Of a stretch of 64,000 bases of DNA, positions 60,563 through 64,000 are shown one piece after another. The stretch's first letter is position 1. Each line of letters opens with the position of its first letter. The notes below the pieces were generated by a model. That model did not search any database and had not been told where the DNA came from. It saw only the letters and a program-made list of their open reading frames with translations. Source of the stretch: Wyeomyia smithii (Eukaryota; Arthropoda; Insecta; Diptera; Culicidae); contig NC_073696.1 of the NCBI RefSeq assembly GCF_029784165.1, positions 153,754,175-153,818,174 on the forward strand. Direction: 5' to 3'. Position numbers and translations under genes: made by a program.

Positions 60563-60632
60563 AGTCTACATAAGCACTGATGATGGTTGTATGTAGCAAC
60601 CGAAATACGTATCGGCGGACGGTATTCGATTA
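60563..60632 (+). ncRNA. Hammerhead-ribozyme-like motif in the right Penelope repeat
   Basis: CTGATGA (60577-60583), stem II GGTTG/CAACC, GAAA (60602-60605), then a tiny stem III with ATACGTAT and C at 60613 as possible cleavage site. This arrangement is reported for terminal repeats of Penelope-like elements. An unpaired U follows CTGATGA and I find no local stem I, so activity is doubtful; the inverted left copy has CTAATGT and is degraded. Confidence 0.4.
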
Positions 60633-60639
60633 AAGGGTA

Positions 60640-61760
60640 TTCGATTTTTGCCTTTCTCCTAGAAAGGTATAGCAATCACTTGCTAAACGAAAGTATAAAA
60701 GTGCTCCAAAGGGCCGAATGGCATATATCACTCGACTCAGCTCGACGAGCTGAGCATTTTCTGTATGTGTGTGTGTGTATGTGTGTGTGTGCAGATTTTT
60801 ATTCTCACTCACTTTTCTCAGAGATGGCTGGACCGATTTTCATGAAATTAATTGCAAATGAAAGGTCTTGTCGTCCCATAGGACCCTATTTAATTTTGTT
60901 GTAATCGGATTCATAGTTAAGAGATTATGTATCAAAATGTAAAAATCATAAATTATCATTATCTCAGAAACTACACTACCAATTTGAGCAAAATTGATTG
61001 CAAATGAACGGGCTATCTGAAATACTCTTAACTTTTAAAGTTTATAAAGATTGAACTTGTGGTTCAAAAGTTATGGAAAGAAACGTGTTCTGACGACTGT
61101 TTAATCTCACTCATGTTTCTCAGAGATGGCTACACCGATTTCCATAAAATCAGTAACAAATGGAAGGTCTAGTTTTCCCATAAGACCCTATTGATTTGTT
61201 TTTCAATCGCACTTTTACTTTGCCTGTTATGTTTAAAAATGTGAAATCCAGCTATGAAAAGGAACATATTCTAAAGACTACTTGGACTCACTCACTTTTC
61301 TCAAAGATAGCTGACCAGATTTCCACAAAATTAGTGTCAAATAATAAGTCTAGCTGCCGCATAACACCCTATTGAATTTCACTGTAATCGAACTGTAACT
61401 TCGTCTGTAATTTACCGAAATGTGGAAATCATGAAACTTCATTATCTCAGAAACTACACAATCGATTTGATCAATATTGATATCAGATGAGCGGGCTAGT
61501 TAAGGGTCAACTGATGAATTATAATTGAACACATGGTTTCAAAGTTTGGCTACTCTATACGTTCCCATTTCATTTAGTTATAATCGAAATTAAGCAACCG
61601 TTATGTATTAAATTGTTAATAAAACAACGAAAGTCTATTATCTCAAAGATTACAGTCATTTCTCGAACTTACAAATAACAAACTTCATAACAATTTGATA
61701 TGTGGCTCAAAAGTTAAAGAAAGAAAAGAAATTCAAGGACTATTTGAAACTATACCTGCT
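60640..61760 (+). repeat. Decayed interspersed repeat with internal tandem structure
   Basis: Begins after a second TATTCGATT (60637) with a CCTTTCTCCTAGAAAGG palindrome and a TG microsatellite (60763-60792). Then a block CTCACTCACTTTTCTCAGAGATGG..CCGATTTTCAT recurs at about 60806, 61107 and 61287, with blocks ATTATCTCAGAAACTACAC at 60957 and 61440. Non-coding. Confidence 0.65.
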
Positions 61761-62320
61761 TTGATCGATATATGTGGCCTCAACATAATTTAAATGTGGT
61801 ATCGCACTATTTGATGTATTTTTAATTCCCTACAACTCATTCTCAGACAGTTTTTCTATACAACCAACGGTTTCTGGACTACAAAGCTTCGAATAAAACC
61901 TATGCCAAAAGACATACGCCCTTTTAAAATCATGGGTGTAAAAAATTTCTCCATCTGTGAAAAATGCTCAGTTTGATAAGCCAAGTACATGTGCAATGTT
62001 TCATTCAAATCAAAAATGGTCGATTAAATTTTCGCGTATTTCCAGGTCATTTGAAATAATTTTGCTCGGGACCTTTATTTAAGATTCAGCTAAATCCGTA
62101 AAAGTATCCATAAAAGTCATTAATTTTAGTTTGAATGAGGTATTATCTCATAATGTTGTTTGCAAAGACACGACCGCAAATTTGACGTATGACTACATAT
62201 GGCTGTTCGTTACATGGCTTGCATTATTGCATGTTAGAACGATCGCAAGGGATAAATTCTAAGTAAACTGCTCTTTTTCAATAATTCTTTGAATGATAGT
62301 CAATAAGATTATGATGGATT
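61761..62320. other. AT-rich sequence without recognised features
   Basis: No coding frame or clear repeat seen. Confidence 0.4.
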
Positions 62321-63180
62321 ATCTTGTATCAACACGTTTATGTCAATAACTGCCACTAATTATTGTTGGCAAATTGCTATCTTGGATTTGGCTGGATTGC
62401 AAGAAGGCGCATGGATTTGATTTCCGATCTCTGGGTATCATAGCGATTCCGGAATGATCTTTTTGTCTATTTTTCAGCAATTCGACGTTGCGATTCTAGA
62501 TTTTAAGTTGTCACTGCGGATTGAAAAATGTCGTCATGGGTCAATTTTTTGCATATGTCGATCATTTCGATTTCTGGCAACCGGAAGTCACCATCTTGGA
62601 TTTCAAAAGAACGTCTTGAGTTGATTTCCGGTCTCTTGGCGTCATTTCGATTCCATAAATACCCATATTGGGTTGAGTTCGGCCATTATAGCTTGTTTTA
62701 CGGAAACCGGAAGTAGTCATCGTGGATTTCAGAATGGTCTATGGAGTCGATGTTTGGCCACTGGCTATTATTTGATAAAATAAATAACCATACTGTGTGG
62801 TAATTGGTCATTTTCAATAACCGGAAGCCATGACGGCTTGTATATCTAAATTGCGTATACATTTGATTTCCGGTCTCTATGCATCATCACGGATATGGAA
62901 TCACAATTCTAACTGTTTTTCAACAACCGGAAGTTACCACTTGAAACTTAAAAATGGCGTCTTGGACGATTTTTGGTCTATGTGCATCATCTAGATTACA
63001 GAAATGTCTATATTTGATCATTTTCGGTAACCGGAAGTCACCATCTTGTATTTCCAAATAGCGAAGGGATTTGAATTGCGGTCTTTGGGCATCATCTCGG
63101 CTATGGAATGACTATTTTGAGTTACTTTCTATTAACCGGAAGTTACAACCTCGAATTTCGAAATGGCGTCTGGGGACGAT
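62321..63180 (+). repeat. Decayed tandem array of about 105-130 bp units
   Basis: The ACCGGAAGT(C/T)ACCAT landmark recurs near 62580, 62706, 62820, 62926, 63031 and 63135. Between landmarks are TTTCGGTCT and CATCATCTCG-type blocks. The GGAAGTCGCCAT word is also in the 3' parts of the Helitrons (50340, 52497, 52586). Confidence 0.65.
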
Positions 63181-63459
63181 TCTTGTTATGACATTACAAC
63201 TTTGCCGCATATTTATGGAGGCATAAGTAATTTCCCAATCCACTGTTGCGAAAACGAAGATATCGTATGAGGAAAAAATTCCGAACAAACCTTCAATTCC
63301 AAATTAAAATCTTGCGCAAGTTATTTTCCTATACTTGTTTGTTTATTCTAGTAATGTAACTCATTCAAAAATCTCATAGGAAAATCTCAGCTCCACATCG
63401 CGCTGATTCCCTGATCCTCTGGGGTACTTACTTTATAGCTTCCTGAATTTCGGATGATT

Positions 63460-63699
63460 CTATTGTTTTGAGCTCCTTCTTGATTTTTCTATCAAACAAT
63501 CGACGTTTTTTGCTCTGTAACCTTCATGGTAGACCATTCGCTTCAAATTTGCTCAGAAAATTTCAATGGACTGCAGCTGTGGCACATTTTGAGAATTGTA
63601 TCCTTTCGGAATAAACCCGATATTGCCTTGCCGCAAATCCGCTGAAGTTGCATTTGCATAGTTTGACAATACAAGGTCTGGCCAAAACACTACTTTGTC
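63460..63699 (-). pseudogene. Tc1/mariner-type transposase C-terminal remnant
   Basis: Minus strand reads VVFWPDLVLSNYANATSADL, IGFIPKGYNSQNVPQLQSIE (final catalytic Glu in the IE pair) then F-stop-ANLKRMVYHEGYRAKNVD to a TAG at 63460. This is the end of a DDE transposase of the Tc1/mariner group (pattern FWPDL..YA...PK..N..N.PQ..PIE.FWA.LK). The stop replaces the Trp after the Glu. Upstream (63700-63840) short pieces in shifting frames may be more of it, but the first two Asp are not recognised. Confidence 0.75.
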
Positions 63700-64000
63700 A
63701 TTTTTATGGTTACGTTTTTGAATCAATCGGATATTTATTGATCAGCTTACGATATGATTACGCTGACGACCATGCGTTTCCGCTCTCAACTTCACTCGAA
63801 CTTTGCTCTCATGCAAAGTGCATTTTCGTCCGGAAACAGGTTTTCTTTTGAAGGTATTCAAAATCCATTCTCGAAGAGTTGGTCAATAATGTATATAAAT
63901 GTTTTTTCTATATCCAAGATTTTAAGAATAGAAGAACCCTTCACTTTTAGATTTTTCTTTATTTCGCTCACAGAAATTTCAAATCAATTTACAACGATCT
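63700..64000. other. Window end, probable transposase upstream region
   Basis: Minus-strand frames are broken. Apart from possible shifted transposase codons to about 63840 I see no feature. Confidence 0.35.

Overview
The window is a transposable-element graveyard with no recognisable host gene. All long coding regions are retrotransposon genes: non-LTR elements of the CR1/Jockey, R1 and I groups, a BEL/Pao element and a Ty3/gypsy element. These sit with Helitrons, MITEs, a tRNA-derived SINE-like sequence, a Penelope remnant and a decayed Tc1/mariner transposase. This mix, the AT-rich background and the styles of I-type and BEL elements suggest an insect, most likely a dipteran such as a mosquito. 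The species is inference; no host marker is present.

Layout. (1) 1-14724 is dominated by a 12.98-kb inverted repeat (779-13758) whose arms appear identical. It is centred on a (TA)n tract at 7138-7399. Each arm carries a CR1/Jockey-like element (G) followed by a defective R1-clade element (H). A third, direct copy of the arm tip (13757-13926) runs into an ~800-bp (TA)n tract. The original order was probably G-H-(TA)n-14725 onward, with an inverted segment inserted by two template switches, or created as an assembly artefact. (2) 14725-59572 is one old I-type element ('A') blown up to ~45 kb by nested insertions. Its pieces lie at 14725-15685 (inverted), 16004-16690, 32150-33289 and 58503-59572. 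A BEL element (16691-32149) and a 5'-truncated CR1/Jockey-like element C (33290-58502) sit inside it. The BEL element is itself broken by CR1/Jockey-like element F inside its 5' LTR, a 583-bp hAT-like MITE in its RT and a full-length I-type element B in its integrase. Element C is broken by a gypsy element (33719-57373, 4-bp target duplication). The gypsy element contains a 2-kb TIR element D with another MITE inside it, a second full I-type element A' with an intact 1227-codon ORF2, two opposed Helitrons with a ~174-bp satellite and a SINE, and a Harbinger-like element. (3) 59573-64000 holds a Penelope GIY-YIG fragment between inverted repeats, decayed tandem arrays and a mariner transposase remnant.

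Functionally these elements do not form a pathway. The stratigraphy is the content: target-site duplications and split reading frames give a relative order of insertion. The freshest pieces are the palindrome, element B (15-bp target duplication, Inr+DPE promoter, one nonsense codon) and A' (intact EN-RT-RNase H).
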